The position numbers and the translations under genes were made by a program. A stretch of DNA of 64,000 nucleotides from Athripsodes cinereus (taxonomy: Eukaryota > Arthropoda > Insecta > Trichoptera > Leptoceridae). The notes beneath the pieces were generated by a model that saw only the letters and a program-made list of their open reading frames with translations, did no database searches and was not told the DNA's origin. Location: NCBI GenBank assembly GCA_947579605.1, contig OX388311.1, positions 29,824,951 to 29,888,950 of the forward strand, written 5' to 3'. Positions 12,107-23,301 of the stretch are shown piece by piece. Numbering within the stretch: the first letter of the stretch is position 1; each line of letters begins with the position of its first letter.

Positions 12107-12270
12107 ATGGTAGAGATAAATAGATAAAAGTGTAAAAATTAATAATAATCAACATCGTACTTTTTTTTAGATAAATCTGGGTCTTAATTAATTCAAATAC
12201 TTCATCAACGTCCTCACAATGAGCAATCGTTCGTGTCGTGACTCGTGAACGTTGTAGGAATTAAAAAAGT

Positions 12271-12524
12271 ACTACTACTACTATACCATCACGGCATATC
12301 CCACAAGTGGGGTAGCCAGCAGATCAGCTGTATGTAAGAAACATACAAACTGTCCTCTTCGTGCCAGTGTAAAATCAAGACATTCAGGATGGGTGGCAAA
12401 CCTCAACGCTGAATTTAAGATGTAAAATGTCTTATTTTTTTCGAACACCTGCCTTTTACAGGACACTCGAAAACTTACGCAGAAGAGTGGGAGACCAATT
12501 CTTTACCGGGTGCTCCACGGGATG
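12271..12524 (-). repeat. TT-SINE, full-length reference copy (254 bp)
   Basis: This copy defines the family. In element orientation it runs from the head (complement of 'gggtgctccacggg', near 12508-12521), through 'gaaaacttacgcagaagagt' (complement), 'gcaaacctcaacgctgaatt' (complement) and the 'cgtgccagtg' segment. It ends at the conserved 'taccatcacggcatatccc' edge and an (AGT)n tail at 12271-12282. The perfect 11-bp duplication attaaaaaagt flanks it at 12260-12270 and 12525-12535. This shows insertion by target-primed reverse transcription or a similar retroposition. There is no open frame. A weak pol III B-box-like word (gtgttcga in the sense strand) lies in the 5' third, but I see no convincing tRNA, 5S or 7SL head. 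The origin of the 5' region is therefore unknown. Confidence 0.88.
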
Positions 12525-12535
12525 ATTAAAAAAGT

Positions 12536-13053
12536 GATCTCTCTATATAGACGAATAAATACTTACTCAATAATCTATAATTTTTGCAAAAAAAAAATAA
12601 ACAATGAATATCATAATATTTTATCATCCTAATGAAAGGAACATCGTACGTTACTGAAGTTTGTGCAAAGAAAGTAGAAAATATAAATAAATTAGGGTGT
12701 CTTTCTCTTTAAGGTTCTCAATAAATAAAACTTTAAAGATTCTGAATAACATAAATAATAAAATAGTGATAGGACTATAGGAGTAGTCTTTGGGAGAGGC
12801 GTACCTTCTATATGTGCAAAAAAGCAACGCATGACTCCAGAATCTTACAATCTAAATAAATAAAATTGAGTGTTAAAAATATTTTCAAATTTTTCCACTG
12901 TTTAATTGGATTTCGGCGAAGCGCCCAGATGACTAAACAATATGGAGAATCATGTTTACACAATGTCACGATGTGCTATAATGTAATCGGAAGTGAGAAA
13001 GGCGTCCCAACGATCACGAATAGGCTCTTGGCTTTCTTTAGTGATAGCTTTTG
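12536..13053. other. unassigned DNA
   Basis: The 62-codon frame at 12866-13054 has no motif I recognise. Nothing else is evident. Confidence 0.45.
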
Positions 13054-13620
13054 ACGACCGGTGTGGCGTGGAGGCTAACGCACTTGCCTTTGAGTCACTA
13101 GGTCCCGGGTTCGATTCCCGGCCAGGGCAAAATGAAGAATGACCTTTTTCAGATTGTCCTGGGTCTGGGTGTTACATGTATATGTGTGTAGTGCATTGTA
13201 TATATGTGTATCGTCTCGTTAGTACCCATAATACAAGATTCACATCTTAGTTTGGGACTAGCTCGGTCTGTGTGAATTGTCTATCATCATCATCATCATC
13301 GCCCTCAACGCTCCTCTCGGGAGCACAGGGCAGAAACCAGCCTCCTCCATTCAGAGCGTCTCTGTGCCAATTGCGTCACCTCTTCCCACGACATTCCTTG
13401 CGCTCTGATATCGTTGTCATAGGAACGGTGTATTGTGAAAGAGGGACGCCCGGGCCGACGGAACCCCTGCGGACGGAAAAACAGTGCTCTTTTTGGCCAA
13501 CTATCATTGGGCATTCTCAAAACATGTCCCAGCCAGGACCATCGTCTCTCTTGTATTACGAAGATTACAGGTCTCTGCTGGGTGCGCCGGCGCACAATTG
13601 TCTATACATGTTAAAAAAAA
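13054..13620 (+). repeat. tRNA-derived SINE split by a LINE insertion
   Basis: 13054-13284 is a SINE: 'ccggtgtggcgtggaggc' gives an A-box-like region and GGTTCGATTCC (13108-13118) is a good pol III B box. The body contains 'gacctttttcagattgtcct', 'gggtctgggtgttacatgta' and 'tttgggactagctcg'. The 3' end 'gaattgtctat' is interrupted by the LINE-C fragment and resumes at 13596 as 'aattgtctatacatgtt' plus an A-run to about 13622. The uninterrupted sister copy at 45784-46013 shows the same 3' end running straight into an A-run. Confidence 0.85.
13285..13595 (-). mobile_element. LINE-C 3' fragment with (ATG)n tail, TSD-flanked
   Basis: The minus frame (13305-13595, 96 codons) encodes the end of a LINE RT polyprotein: RRWSWLGHVLRMPNDSWPKR, then RRPGRPSFTI and EVTQLAQRRSEWRRLVSALC. 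The W-GHVLRM and GRP motifs are standard for C-termini of many LINE clades. The left edge is (ATC)n, which is an (ATG)n tail in element sense. AATTGTCTAT is duplicated at 13275-13284 and 13596-13605, so this is a strongly 5'-truncated insertion into an existing SINE. Another fragment of the same family lies at 25968-26105. Confidence 0.85.
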
Positions 13621-13689
13621 AAAAAGCTTTCGGTGTCCATGGACAACATTCACCAATTTCGCCATTCTCAATGTCACGATATAAGGTCC

Positions 13690-13832
13690 ACCAGTCGAGT
13701 AACATCTAATGTAAACGATGAAGATGTTAAATGTCTTAGAACGTGTATTGATACCTGCCTTTTACGGGACACTCGAAATCTTAAAAAAAAAATGAGAAAT
13801 CTTTACTTTGCCGGATATTCCACGGGGTAATT
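13690..13832 (-). repeat. TT-SINE 5' half
   Basis: 'acctgccttttacgggacac', 'tcgaaatctta' and 'ttgccggatattccacgggg' match the family's 5' half in minus orientation. Confidence 0.65.
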
Positions 13833-14504
13833 TCATGAAAATGATAACATAAACGTTCGAAATTTTAACATTTCTGGAATTTACTACAAATCTTATAAAG
13901 CTAATAAACGTACGATTATGTTGCATTGTTTATTTTATTGATTAAATAATTCATGATTGATTATTTTTCAATAATTTCATGTATTTTTATTGATTTTATC
14001 ATTATTGTTTTTTTTATGTTTTTATGGGGCACATTAATTTGTGTTATGTAGGGAACATCACTGGTCTGTTTTCGTTAATCATGTCGTAGATCATAATAAT
14101 TTAGTTTCAATTATACAAATGTATCGTGTAAAACTGAAATAACAAAATGAATAAAAGCTTATCTGTAAACCTATTCATAGCTAAAGCATAACCACAGTAA
14201 AAAGTGTAATACCACCATTGGTAGAAAGTGGTGGGTAATACAATATACATGGAACGTTTTACATTTATCCCGGATCAATTCAGTCAAATCGTTCTGGTCT
14301 TAAAGAGTAAATCCCTTAGATCTGTCACGCATTTCCTTTTCCCTCCCACCATCCCTCGTATAACTTACACCACTTTCAACTTACACTAAGTATACTAAGG
14401 CTCCTTTCACACAGAGAAATTTAAATAGTTTCCGATCTCATTAAAAAATAAATTCCACCTTAATCTTAACCATTGAATGATTATTGATTTTTATTGTTTT
14501 GTGG
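13833..14504. other. unassigned AT-rich DNA
   Basis: No family match. A short inverted word 'ccaccattggtagaaagtggtgg' near 14212-14234 is too small to interpret. Confidence 0.45.
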
Positions 14505-15176
14505 AGTCCCCGGAACATAATGGTTCTCCCATTCTTTTCTACCAATTTTCGAGTTAACTGATGAGGCATCTAGAATTTCTTATTTTAAATGGCACAGAGA
14601 GAATGATCTATATGTTCATCTCATGCCAGCTACGATTGGGTAGCCTGCTTAGCTGGATAGATAATCTAAAGCAGGGATGCACAGACTTATACGGAACAGG
14701 GGCCACTCGGTAAGATTATGAGCTAAGGACGGGCCGCTATAAGAAAATTAACACTTAAAATTCAAATTTCCAGAAATGCACACACATTAAAATTTCTACC
14801 CCCCCCCCCCCCCCGTCACCGAATTTTCAAAATGGTTTAGTACTACTTTATAGGAATTTGAAATATTTCAAAAACACCTCGGTTTTCTTAAAGAATATTT
14901 TCTCGCAGTACCTGTGTTTGAATTTTCAAAATGGTATAGGAATTTGTAATATTTCAAAAACCCCTCAGTTTTGTTAAAGAATATTTACTCGAATTATTAA
15001 GTATCCGGTGCTTTAACCGAATATCCGATTATTACTGGTATTGACAATTTTTTTTTTATATTATATAATTCGCTGGCGGGCCACAGATATACCGACCGAG
15101 GGCCGCATGCGGCCCGCGGGCCGCGGTTTGTGCATCGCTGATCTAAAGGCTACCCAGTTTGTGGGATATGCCGTGA
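14505..15176 (+). repeat. TT-SINE split by hAT-B
   Basis: 14505-14671 carries the 5' two thirds ('ggttctcccattcttttcta', 'aattttcgagttaactga', 'ggcacagagagaatgat'). 15149-15176 carries the 3' end ('gctacccagtttgtgggata', 'tgccgtgat'). Removing hAT-B plus one copy of its 8-bp duplication makes the two parts contiguous in family order, so the SINE is older than the hAT insertion. Confidence 0.8.
14672..15140. mobile_element. hAT-B: non-autonomous hAT-type element
   Basis: The ends are CAGGGATGCACAGAC on the left and, reverse-complemented, CAGCGATGCACAAAC on the right. The perfect 8-bp duplication ATCTAAAG lies at 14664-14671 and 15141-15148. The subterminal zones are GC-rich ('ggcgggccacagatat', 'ggccgcatgcggcccgc' on the right). 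The interior repeats the hAT-A module twice: about 14788-14915 with a 17-bp-class run of C, then 14917-15000. There is no transposase. The 8-bp duplication and CAG...CTG ends place it with hAT transposons. Confidence 0.87.
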
Positions 15177-15947
15177 TTAAATAAATATTTAGATTTTACA
15201 TTTGTGATGACAATTCGATATTACATTTGTGTAAAAAGTCATTTTTCATTGTGTAAATTTTCTAGAATTAAGTTCTGGTTCAATTAAACAATGATATTTC
15301 GACTTGTATTGGTCTTATACCTCATAGTGTGAAAGGACCTATTGCTACTTTTCATTCTGAACTCACCCCTCGGTCCTCGAGAATAGTTTGTCCCGAACAT
15401 AAGGGTTTATGTTGTTGTTGGCGGTACTTACTACGTACCGTGACTAAATCAAGTGACTTACGGAGAATAATACGTTTTGTTTGTCTACAAGTTCTGTCAA
15501 AACACAACAATCATTTTTTTCATTGTGTTGAATATATTTCTAGACTTAAATAAAAACTACGCCGGGTAAAACTGAACTAATACCTACATAATAAAAAGTG
15601 ATTGACATTCACAAGAAACTGTTTTTAACATTAACATTTCAATATAAATAAAATTGACCAAAATGGTCCATCTCCAGGGATTGTGTTTGTATAGTGGATA
15701 AAGAGAAGTGCTTAAAGAGACATTTTGACATAGATACTTCTTATTTAAAAATGTAATAGATACTAGGTGAATTGAATAATAACACGCAATACAAAAAGGA
15801 TAAAAGAGATTTTTGATAGGGTTGTTATAGTTAAATAATACGAGCATATTTTCTGTAGAAAAGGTTGAAAAAATATATTCACAACGTATGTATTGGAATG
15901 TACAATTAGACAAATTATGTATATTTGGGTAGTTTATTCACAACGGA
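15177..15947. other. unassigned DNA
   Basis: Open frames at 15329-15553 (plus) and 15584-15913 (minus) show no motif that I recognise. A short hairpin 'cggtacttactacgtaccg' sits near 15421-15440. Confidence 0.45.
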
Positions 15948-16105
15948 TGAATTGACAGAGATGAACAATTAGCCTGGATGAAGATGACATATGGAACAAA
16001 AGAATATATAATCTTAGAACAAAAAGAACTGACCCCAACAGCTTTCAGCGACAATAAGTTGGGGCAGTGCCAGGAAGAAGGAGAAGAAGAAGATTCACAG
16101 CAGAT
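15948..16105 (+). mobile_element. LINE C-terminal scrap
   Basis: The plus frame ...LDEDDIWNKRIYNLRTKR then TDPN and a stop resembles the last codons of LINE RTs (AEDR-WR-R-ADP type). After the stop comes 'gttggggcagtgccaggaag' and a GAA-rich run. A 61-codon open frame in a second phase (15978-16163) is a shadow of this scrap, not a gene. Confidence 0.45.
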
Positions 16106-16182
16106 GGAAGATGCTTCAGCGATATCGAAAGAAGAAAAGTTTCACTTATTTTGGAGGCATTAACTATGTAACAATTTCTAGA

Positions 16183-16418
16183 CATTTTTAAATAAAATAT
16201 TTAAACTTGAATTACTATGTTTATTTGCTACATTAATTAAAAATTCGCTATCGCGATTTCAGTGCACTTGCACCATTGACAAGCTTTTCAAGACAAGCCT
16301 TGACAAATCTTGAAAAGCTCGTCAATGGTGCAATTGCACTGAAATCGCGATAGCGTATTTTAAATTAATGTAACAAATAAACATAGTAATTCCAGTTTAA
16401 ATATTTTATTTAAAAATG
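16183..16418. repeat. 236-bp near-perfect palindrome (hairpin MITE)
   Basis: The left arm starts 'catttttaaataaaatattt' and proceeds through 'aattactatgtttatttg', 'cgctatcgcgatttcagtgc' and 'caccattgac'. The right arm is its reverse complement with only a few differences, leaving a central loop of roughly ten bases around 16299-16310. The arms are about 115 bp. No coding. This is a foldback or hairpin-type element; no clear target duplication is visible. Confidence 0.85.
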
Positions 16419-16524
16419 AAGAAAAGTTGATAACAACAAAGTAAAGGATGCAATTCAACCAATAAAAATATATCTATCCCAGCTAAAACGTTGGTGCACT
16501 CGACCATTCTAGCGACAACAACGA

Positions 16525-16765
16525 TGTTTCCAAGCGAGACTTGGATATGGCTGAAGAAAGATAAAAGCAGTTGAAATACGATCATTGAGAATAGTGTGTG
16601 GTAGAGTCTGAGAGATAGAGTGTGTAATAGTGTCATACGTGAAGGTTATATCAAGAATGAAAGTTAATAAGCTACAGTAGTTTGGGCACGTGGAAAAAAT
16701 GAACAAGAACAGAATGAAAGAAAATATACATGACCACGAGCTGAGCACTGTGAACACGTAAGCAT
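16525..16765 (+). mobile_element. LINE-B-like fragment, heavily broken
   Basis: Reading across frames gives pieces like KAVEIRSLR, GRV-DRV-NSVIREG, KLQ-FGHVEK and NRMKENIH. These follow the LINE-B order seen intact at 29872-30424 (INAVEMRSLRRM, RDRVRNE, LRWFGHVERM). It has many stops and frameshifts. Confidence 0.55.
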
Positions 16766-17699
16766 GCATGAAACTATATTTATGTTTTAAAAGCAAAAAG
16801 CGTGTTCAATGAAATGAACCCCACAAGCACAGCATTATGCTGAAAAGTAATTACGTATATTAAATAATATGTTCTTCGAACCATAACTTTTCCACATTAA
16901 TATACAGTTCACATCAATATCAATACAATCATTGGAGCGCAAGGAATATTGAGGGATATTATGTTAAGTTGTCTATTTCGCCTGCGTGAACTTATAGTTT
17001 AGCCACAAAATATGTAGGTACATGTAGCTATGTCAGGGATCATTATTATTTGATACACTGTTGTCTAAAATATTATTAGGTAGGTACATATGTACACTAC
17101 ATACGTATGATGTTGTTTCATAGTAATTATATCTAGTAATATTTGGCGCTGGTCTGCGGTAGAGTTCTTTGAACCATTGATTAATTGCTTCATCAAACAC
17201 ACCCTGTTTTATGTCGTATGAGTATATTCGAGTTCTGGATAGCTTTCTAGCTAAGTTCAAACCACAGTAGACATTTTATTCATAAAGGTACGAAATAATC
17301 TGCTCATACTCGGATGACCCACCCTTCCGAGAATGTGAAAAGTTAAGTTTTAGACATGACTCTATTACATATAGATTTAAATCAATTTTTTTTTAAATAT
17401 TGTACACATTAAATATATACCTACATACATTTAACACAACTATACATAACCAATCAGACACCTCGATTTGAGAACCATGCTTACACAATGTAACTTTGTG
17501 CAAAAAAAAAGCATTCCAGTGCAGATTTGATTTATATGGTCTTGTCATTTGATCCTCGGACGGACCTGTCTCCGAGCACCATTCCTCTCAGCCAAAACAT
17601 ATTTGTTTTTTAAATATGAATGTATTTTTTTTCTTCATTTATGGCATAGCAAATATGAATGTAAGTTTGCTATAATAAACTCAAATACATGCCCAATAC
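16766..17699. other. unassigned DNA
   Basis: A 75-codon minus frame at 17033-17260 has no motif I know. Nothing else is supported. Confidence 0.45.
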
Positions 17700-17820
17700 G
17701 CCCTCACATTACGCATTATGCTTCTGTTGCAAAAGTGAAGTAAGTCAATAGTGGGCGTAATCACAACAGTCATATCTCAATAGAAAGTCTGAAACCCTAC
17801 CATCAGACTACCTATCATCA
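17700..17820 (-). repeat. tRNA-SINE relic (minus)
   Basis: 'gcttctgttgcaaaagtgaa', 'gtaagtcaatagtgggcgta', 'atagaaagtctgaaaccc' and 'catcagactacc' parallel the better copy at 50754-50895. The B box is mutated. Confidence 0.5.
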
Positions 17821-18389
17821 CTAATACCTCATATTTTTCTATAGGACACAAAAAAAAATCCAAGAGAAGCTCAACTCTATTCCAAAAACTATACGAATCG
17901 GATGACTTTAAAAATAACAAGGAAAAATACAGATTTAACATTAAATTTATTCGTTTAAATAAATGCTTTAAAATTTTTGGATTTCATTTCATAACAAAAA
18001 ATAAGGATGAATTCAAAATAATGATACGGAGTGAATATTTGCTTCTTTTCTTTACTTACTGAATACTGAAAACTAGGTCATCGTACAAAATAAAACATCA
18101 TTCATTTTATACGGCTAGATGGTTTTTTAAACTTATTTTCATAATTCAATGTTTCAAATCCTTTAGAATCTGGTAAGTGGTACGAGTATAATTATGTCTA
18201 TATTATTCAAAGAATTGAATGTATGAAAATATTTTCGGAGTATACTTAGCATCTTGTTGGTACCTATTTATTTCTACGACATAACGTTATATTTGGACAA
18301 AACACGAAGAACAATATATTTAACTCCCATATAAATCTGATGAAATGATGTTTTATAAACTGTAATAAATATCTGTCAATATTAAAGAT
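17821..18389. other. unassigned DNA
   Basis: AT-rich with no family match. Confidence 0.45.
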
Positions 18390-18690
18390 ATTTATTTTTT
18401 TAATATAATATACGACCTTTTAAAAAAGCCTTTACATGCAAAAAAAGCATGAAAAAAACACACTTGAAACAAAACACAATCAACATATTATAAGATACAA
18501 TGAAAACAAAACATGATAACAAAAACTACATAGGATTCTCAATGGAAAGCATGTAGCTACGTTCGAACAAATCCGCTCACAGCACATTTCCTTACGGTGT
18601 ATTCTGAATCGTTAAAGATATCAACTTCAACACAGTTACTATTCCCTATTACATGGAGTCGATTCATTGCTGAGTAATAACTATAGTTGG
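18390..18690 (-). mobile_element. LINE 3' end with short ORF remnant
   Basis: On the minus strand a short frame NSNCVEVDIFNDSEYTVRKC runs to a stop near 18565. It is followed by an untranslated tail ending 'aaaaaaataaatatc' near 18390. The (V/D)DIFN pattern close to the stop recurs in the LINE remnant at 28182-28560 and resembles the last residues of many LINE RTs. The frame was too short to be listed as an ORF. Clade unknown. Confidence 0.45.
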
Positions 18691-19054
18691 ACATGAACCC
18701 GTAGCATTGAACAACAAATATAAAATCTCTGAAGTATCTATTCTTGATTACATAATATTACACAAGTTTCAACGTATTTACGGCATTGCCAAATAACATA
18801 TCTTTCGTGGGTGGACGTAGAGTAATACTGCATTTTTAGTCATTCTGATATTTATATGAAAATTTTTCTAGAATATGTGCACATCACCGGCCTTAATGGT
18901 ATAATTTTTGGATGATTTCAAACACACAAAAAACGAATTTGCGTCATTTATACTCAAAATCACTATCACAATTTCACCACAAAATATTTGGTGGAGACGG
19001 TATAACAAGTAGATACTATTGAATTGTATATATGTTATTTTTATGACACTTTTT

Positions 19055-19125
19055 TATTTTGTAATTTTGTTACCAATGTATAGTGAAGAATAAAATAAAA
19101 TAAAATAAAATAAATAAATATTTGT
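19055..19125 (+). mobile_element. LINE 3' tail, 'accaatgta' family
   Basis: 'gttaccaatgtatagtgaag' followed by five AATAAAATAAA-type units matches 12060-12106. Confidence 0.55.
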
Positions 19126-19254
19126 AATATATTAATTATAAGTGTAACTTATATTAATTTGTCCAATATTTATGTTATGAAAAAAATTACACACATGTAA
19201 AAATTATAATTTTGTATTGTTTTATTTAATATTTTAAACTTTGTGTTGTTTTTT

Positions 19255-19310
19255 TCACACTGTTATTTATAATGATGATGTGCAAAAAGAATAAATAAAT
19301 AAGTACTCAT
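19255..19310 (+). mobile_element. LINE 3' tail, 'gatgatgtgcaaa' family
   Basis: Same constant sequence and AATAAATAAATA tail as at 9240-9285. Confidence 0.5.
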
Positions 19311-19811
19311 TTACTAAATCTATTTTTTTTTTATTTTGACGTGGATGTAATGTCTTAAAATTGGTGAATTGTACAGTGTCCTTGAGGTGCTTTAGCACGT
19401 AATGACATTTTAATTTTGTACCATAATAATAATGCTTCAATACATAGAACATTTAATTTAGTTGTGTGAGTAAATAATTGGGGTTTTTTTACAAAAGATA
19501 TATCTGATAATCTTATACGCCCTTCACAGAAAGCTACTAAAAGCTTGTGTCGTGAAAGTATGAATGACAAAATAATATTGTTTGTTTCTCCTGAAAAGTT
19601 GCATATTAACAAAGATAAAGCGTAATATGTTATACACATATTCTTCGAATTGGTTTCTAGCGTAGAGTAATAAATATGGGTTCTTGGGTATCAGCCGCTT
19701 TGCACGTTCGACCGGGGTGCGTGGAAATTACTTCGCGAATTTATAACTGTGCTTGATTTGAATTTGGTGCAAAAATATTGAAAAGTCTCTACAGGTCGAC
19801 TACTACGTACT
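19311..19811. other. unassigned DNA
   Basis: Overlapping minus frames (19267-19452, 19355-19639, 19691-19876) show no recognisable domain. Confidence 0.4.
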
Positions 19812-20055
19812 ATTATAGCATCACGACATATCACGCAAGTGTAGTAGACAGCAAACCAGCCGCATGTAACAAACATATACCAGCTGTCCTCTCTGTGTCA
19901 AAAAAGTAAAAGCATGCAGGATGGGTGGCAAACCTAATCGCTGGATTTAAGATGTATAATGTCTTTATTCTTTCGAAAATCTCCCGTTTACAGGACACTT
20001 GAAAACTAACGAAAAAGAATGGGACACCAATCTTTTGTCGTGTGCTCCACAAAAC
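19812..20055 (-). repeat. TT-SINE, near full length
   Basis: 'atagcatcacgacatatcac', 'ccagctgtcctctctgtgtc', 'aggatgggtggcaaacctaa', 'cccgtttacaggacactt' and 'gtcgtgtgctccacaaaac' cover the whole family. Divergence is roughly 15-20 percent by eye. Confidence 0.8.
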
Positions 20056-20639
20056 AACAAATAGAGCTACGATGAAATTATGAAAAGCACTGATTGTAAA
20101 ATATATATTCTTTTTACCGGAACTTCGTCTTAGGAGTTGGAATGTTTGCGAGGATCTCTCTAAGTGGGACCTGTGCTCATGCATAATATGGAGATGTCAA
20201 AGTTGCAATGTCTAGGGCACCAAGACCGCAATTTATTTTTAAAATAAAACTGTAGATCAAGACTGCTTCGGGAATATCCCTTCTTATTGTATCCATGCTT
20301 GTTTTACTAAGGTACCTATATTAAGGTATAATATCTACCTTTCATGACGTGTGGATACAATTTCAATTTTCACCAACGTCATGGTATTTTTATTATGAAA
20401 TTCATCGCGAAAATAATAATATGAATTGAACCTTTCATATCTACCTACAAATTTCCACACTAAGTTGTTTTTCATTGTTCGGTACAGACATTTGTATTGT
20501 ATCAAGGTAATAATAACAATGTGTTATTACACTTTTCAATACAAAAGTCAGAAAGGTTTTATATTTTGTATGCGATTAATTCTCATTTAACAGGGTTGGT
20601 AGTGAAAAAAGGAAACTCCTTAAAAGGTTTTTCGATTAG

Positions 20640-20752
20640 GAATTCCCGAATGCAGTCTTTTGTTGCTGAGTTTAGGACACCTGAATGTTTACTACATGTA
20701 GTCAGTCCGCTGGGTTCTTCTCTTGTGGGAAATGCTTTTATGGTATAAAGAA
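20640..20752 (+). repeat. TT-SINE 3' half
   Basis: 'gttgctgagtttaggac', 'acctgaatg', 'gtcagtccgctgggttc' and 'cttgtgggaaatgctttta' then 'tggtata' match the 3' half in sense orientation. Confidence 0.6.
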
Positions 20753-20767
20753 TAGATATAGACTTGA

Positions 20768-20885
20768 TTAACCAACAACAAACAAACTGAATTGGCCACA
20801 ACATCAGGCACCCAGACCTGCTCATAACCATCGCTGAGGGCTTGATTGAACGCAGAAATTGCAGGTATTAGACAAGAAACATCAA
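20768..20885 (+). mobile_element. LINE-A scrap
   Basis: Plus codons read INQQQTN-IGHNIRHPDLLI then TIAEG. This matches QQRANWIGHNIRHPGLLIA of the 10.1-kb copy, with the W codon mutated to TGA. The scrap is about 110 bp. Confidence 0.75.
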
Positions 20886-20902
20886 AACTAATCAATTGGT
20901 AT

Positions 20903-21510
20903 ATTCTTTTTATTCTTTATTCTTATCCATCATGCGTAGGCTCGAATTTGAGCACTTGCACTCGTCAGTTAAGCATTACAGTAATATTACATTAAAAGAG
21001 AATACAATAATTACATTAAAAGAGAATAACACCCAGAGAAATATCAATGGCAAAAATCAGATTGTAAAGAGCTCTGATTTGCATCTCGTCAGAAACTGTA
21101 AGTAGTCAATTTTAAGCAGACAAGTTGTGAGAATAAAATCTGAAAAATGAGAAATGAGTGTATAAAGCTCAGATCAGCACTCACGTACATTTGATTATCA
21201 ACCACTCACACTGGCAGTAACACCCGTTATGATCAACCAGAGGAAGCTTACATTCTGTAAAGACAATCAGAAAAACCGAAAAATCAAAGCACATGTAAAC
21301 AATTAAATCAAATAATCAATGCTATCTGGGATCCCTGGTCCCAGAGAGCATCTCGTCGACTGAATAAAATTCCTTATCAACAAGATACTTTTTCACCTCT
21401 CCTCGAAATGCATCAAGTTCTAAATGCTTCAATCCTTCTGGTAGCACGTTAAACAAACGAACGCTCATACATAAAAACAACATGATACGCCTCATTTTTT
21501 CATATTGGAG
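20903..21510 (-). mobile_element. LINE 3' remnant with 57-codon RT C-terminus
   Basis: Minus frame 21495-21322 (57 codons) reads SVRLFNVLPEGLKHLELDAF followed by VKKYLVDKEFYSVDEMLS and a stop. This is the familiar end of Jockey/CR1-type LINE polymerases (R-FN-LP then F---K--L then FY-S-DE). Below the stop a ~400-bp untranslated region runs to 'ttattctttttattc' near 20903, the complement of an A-rich tail. The frame is shorter than usual ORF cutoffs. The copy is 5'-truncated. Confidence 0.7.
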
Positions 21511-22502
21511 AAAACGGCATCCATGTTAGTTACATGTCATTAATTGGTTAAGAGATAATAAATAATCCAAATCATATTATTTTCCATATATACTCTTATT
21601 TCTGAGACTTCATTTATCACTAAATTCTGTTGAATTAGACTTTTCACGATTATAAGGTCGTGCTACTTTCAAAACTAACAAACAATTTACGCAACACGAT
21701 AAACAATCTATATAACATTGTAAGAAAATCGCGTATTTAATTTATTCTGTTTATTTTCTACATACCTACACAACGTTTACAAAGTAAATAAAATCGTTTA
21801 TTCAGTATCACGTTACGTACAACGAATCTTCTTTATATAGAGCCTTAAGCTATTTACTTAAACTTGGAATATTTACGTTTTATTGCTGAAGACAGCGAAG
21901 GGACCGAAACCCAATTGGTACATTGCGAAGATATTTCATTTCATTTCTTTTTTACAATATTAAAGAATCAAACAGTCATAACATAACATGTTAAAAATTA
22001 ATACACTCAACATGTGGACCAGCGAAGATTCCACTCTTACCAGAAACGTCTTAGTCTTGAGAAAAAAAAGCAAGAGTAAAAATTTTCTAAAAAAGTCAAA
22101 GTAAATTTAAAAACAATAATAATACAATATTTAAAAATAATATAAAAATCTAAAAATAAAAGATCCCAAAATACTAGAAATCAAAATAAAATCACCAATC
22201 CAGTATGAGTTACAAAGGCCAATTAAATACACAGCCAATATCCAATGTCCCAAGGATGCTATGATCGAGAGAGCCATGCATTCAAGCACACCCATCCACC
22301 CCCCGCTCAAATGTAAGTGATCCCATGTTGCCAAACAGTGAGAGACCGGGATCAGTCCACGGGTATATAACAATATACTGAAAAAAATTAACCAAGAGCC
22401 AAAACCGTTTAAATAATGAGACATAACATCCGTTAAATAACTTTTTCAGAATACACCAAAAGCTCAATATTCATCCCGAATATCTTAAACTTTTATTAGC
22501 AC
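21511..22502. other. mostly unassigned; small foldback words near 21870-21935
   Basis: 'ttgctgaagacagcgaaggg' and 'accgaaacccaattgg' around 21881-21920 resemble the conserved arms of hairpin-type elements elsewhere in the window, but no partner arm is evident. The 97-codon minus frame at 22131-22424 has no motif that I recognise. Confidence 0.4.
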
Positions 22503-22548
22503 AAAGAGCATAATTTGCATGGGAAATGCCGTGATGGTATGTATGTAC
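22503..22548 (+). repeat. TT-SINE 3' stub
   Basis: 'cataatttgcatgggaaatg' and 'ccgtgatggtatg' give only the family's last ~40 bp. 5' truncation of this kind is expected for a retroposon. Confidence 0.6.
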
Positions 22549-23301
22549 GTACTATTAAAAAATCATAGCCCGTGTTCAGTAAACATAATATACTTTGTGC
22601 CCTTTGATCCTATGAACTTAAACGCATAATCAAATCATCACAACTGGGAGCCCGATGTAATCTGCCATCATGGAAGAATTGAAAAACGTGTAATTAAGTT
22701 TTGCTACGCCACTGTAATTGTTTTATAATTAGATAATATAAACATATCATTTACTTATGTTTACTTAAATTTAACTCATGTAACGAACATATTAACAAGG
22801 TAAATGTTGTTTTAATTAATGGGAACTATATATACCTTTAAAAAGTGTGTAATTTTATCAATCATTTCTTGTACACCAAAATGTAATAAGTAATAAACAA
22901 AAAATCAATACGTGTCAACCTTGATATGTTTATTTTGTTTGTGTTTTTTTTTATAATTTCGATATTTGAACTAATGTTTGTCAATCTGTATTGTTAAAGG
23001 CTTTGCCGTCTATGTATTGAATTAAAAAATATCAAATAAAAAAAACATGATATATGGTCATCGACATGATGTGTTCAAATTTCTCATCAAAAATATTCCA
23101 CCATTTTCCATAGGATGTTTTGAGAGTTGAGCTCTTATATCATCCAAATTCAACGAAATAAAATTTTTCGTAAGAAGAGCTTAGGGATTGCTTGAAGGGC
23201 TACCCTTGATAAAAAAAAACCTTTCCAAAATTACAACACTTAATGTTCCTTGGAGGAGATACTCACTACAAGGCTATACTCACTACTGTATGTTTATCTA
23301 T
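22549..23301. other. unassigned DNA
   Basis: An A-rich 'aaatatcaaataaaaaaaac' at about 23026-23047 might be a LINE tail. Nothing firmer is visible. Confidence 0.4.

Noticed and set aside
13108..13118. functional tRNA gene at the B-box match
   Set aside because: The arms do not fold into a cloverleaf and the sequence continues as a repeated SINE body.
13272..13709. 145-codon plus open frame as a gene
   Set aside because: It is the antisense of the LINE-C RT fragment and runs across the SINE/LINE junction.
15978..16163. 61-codon acidic protein gene
   Set aside because: It overlaps a LINE C-terminal scrap in another phase and its E-rich end is a GAA run.
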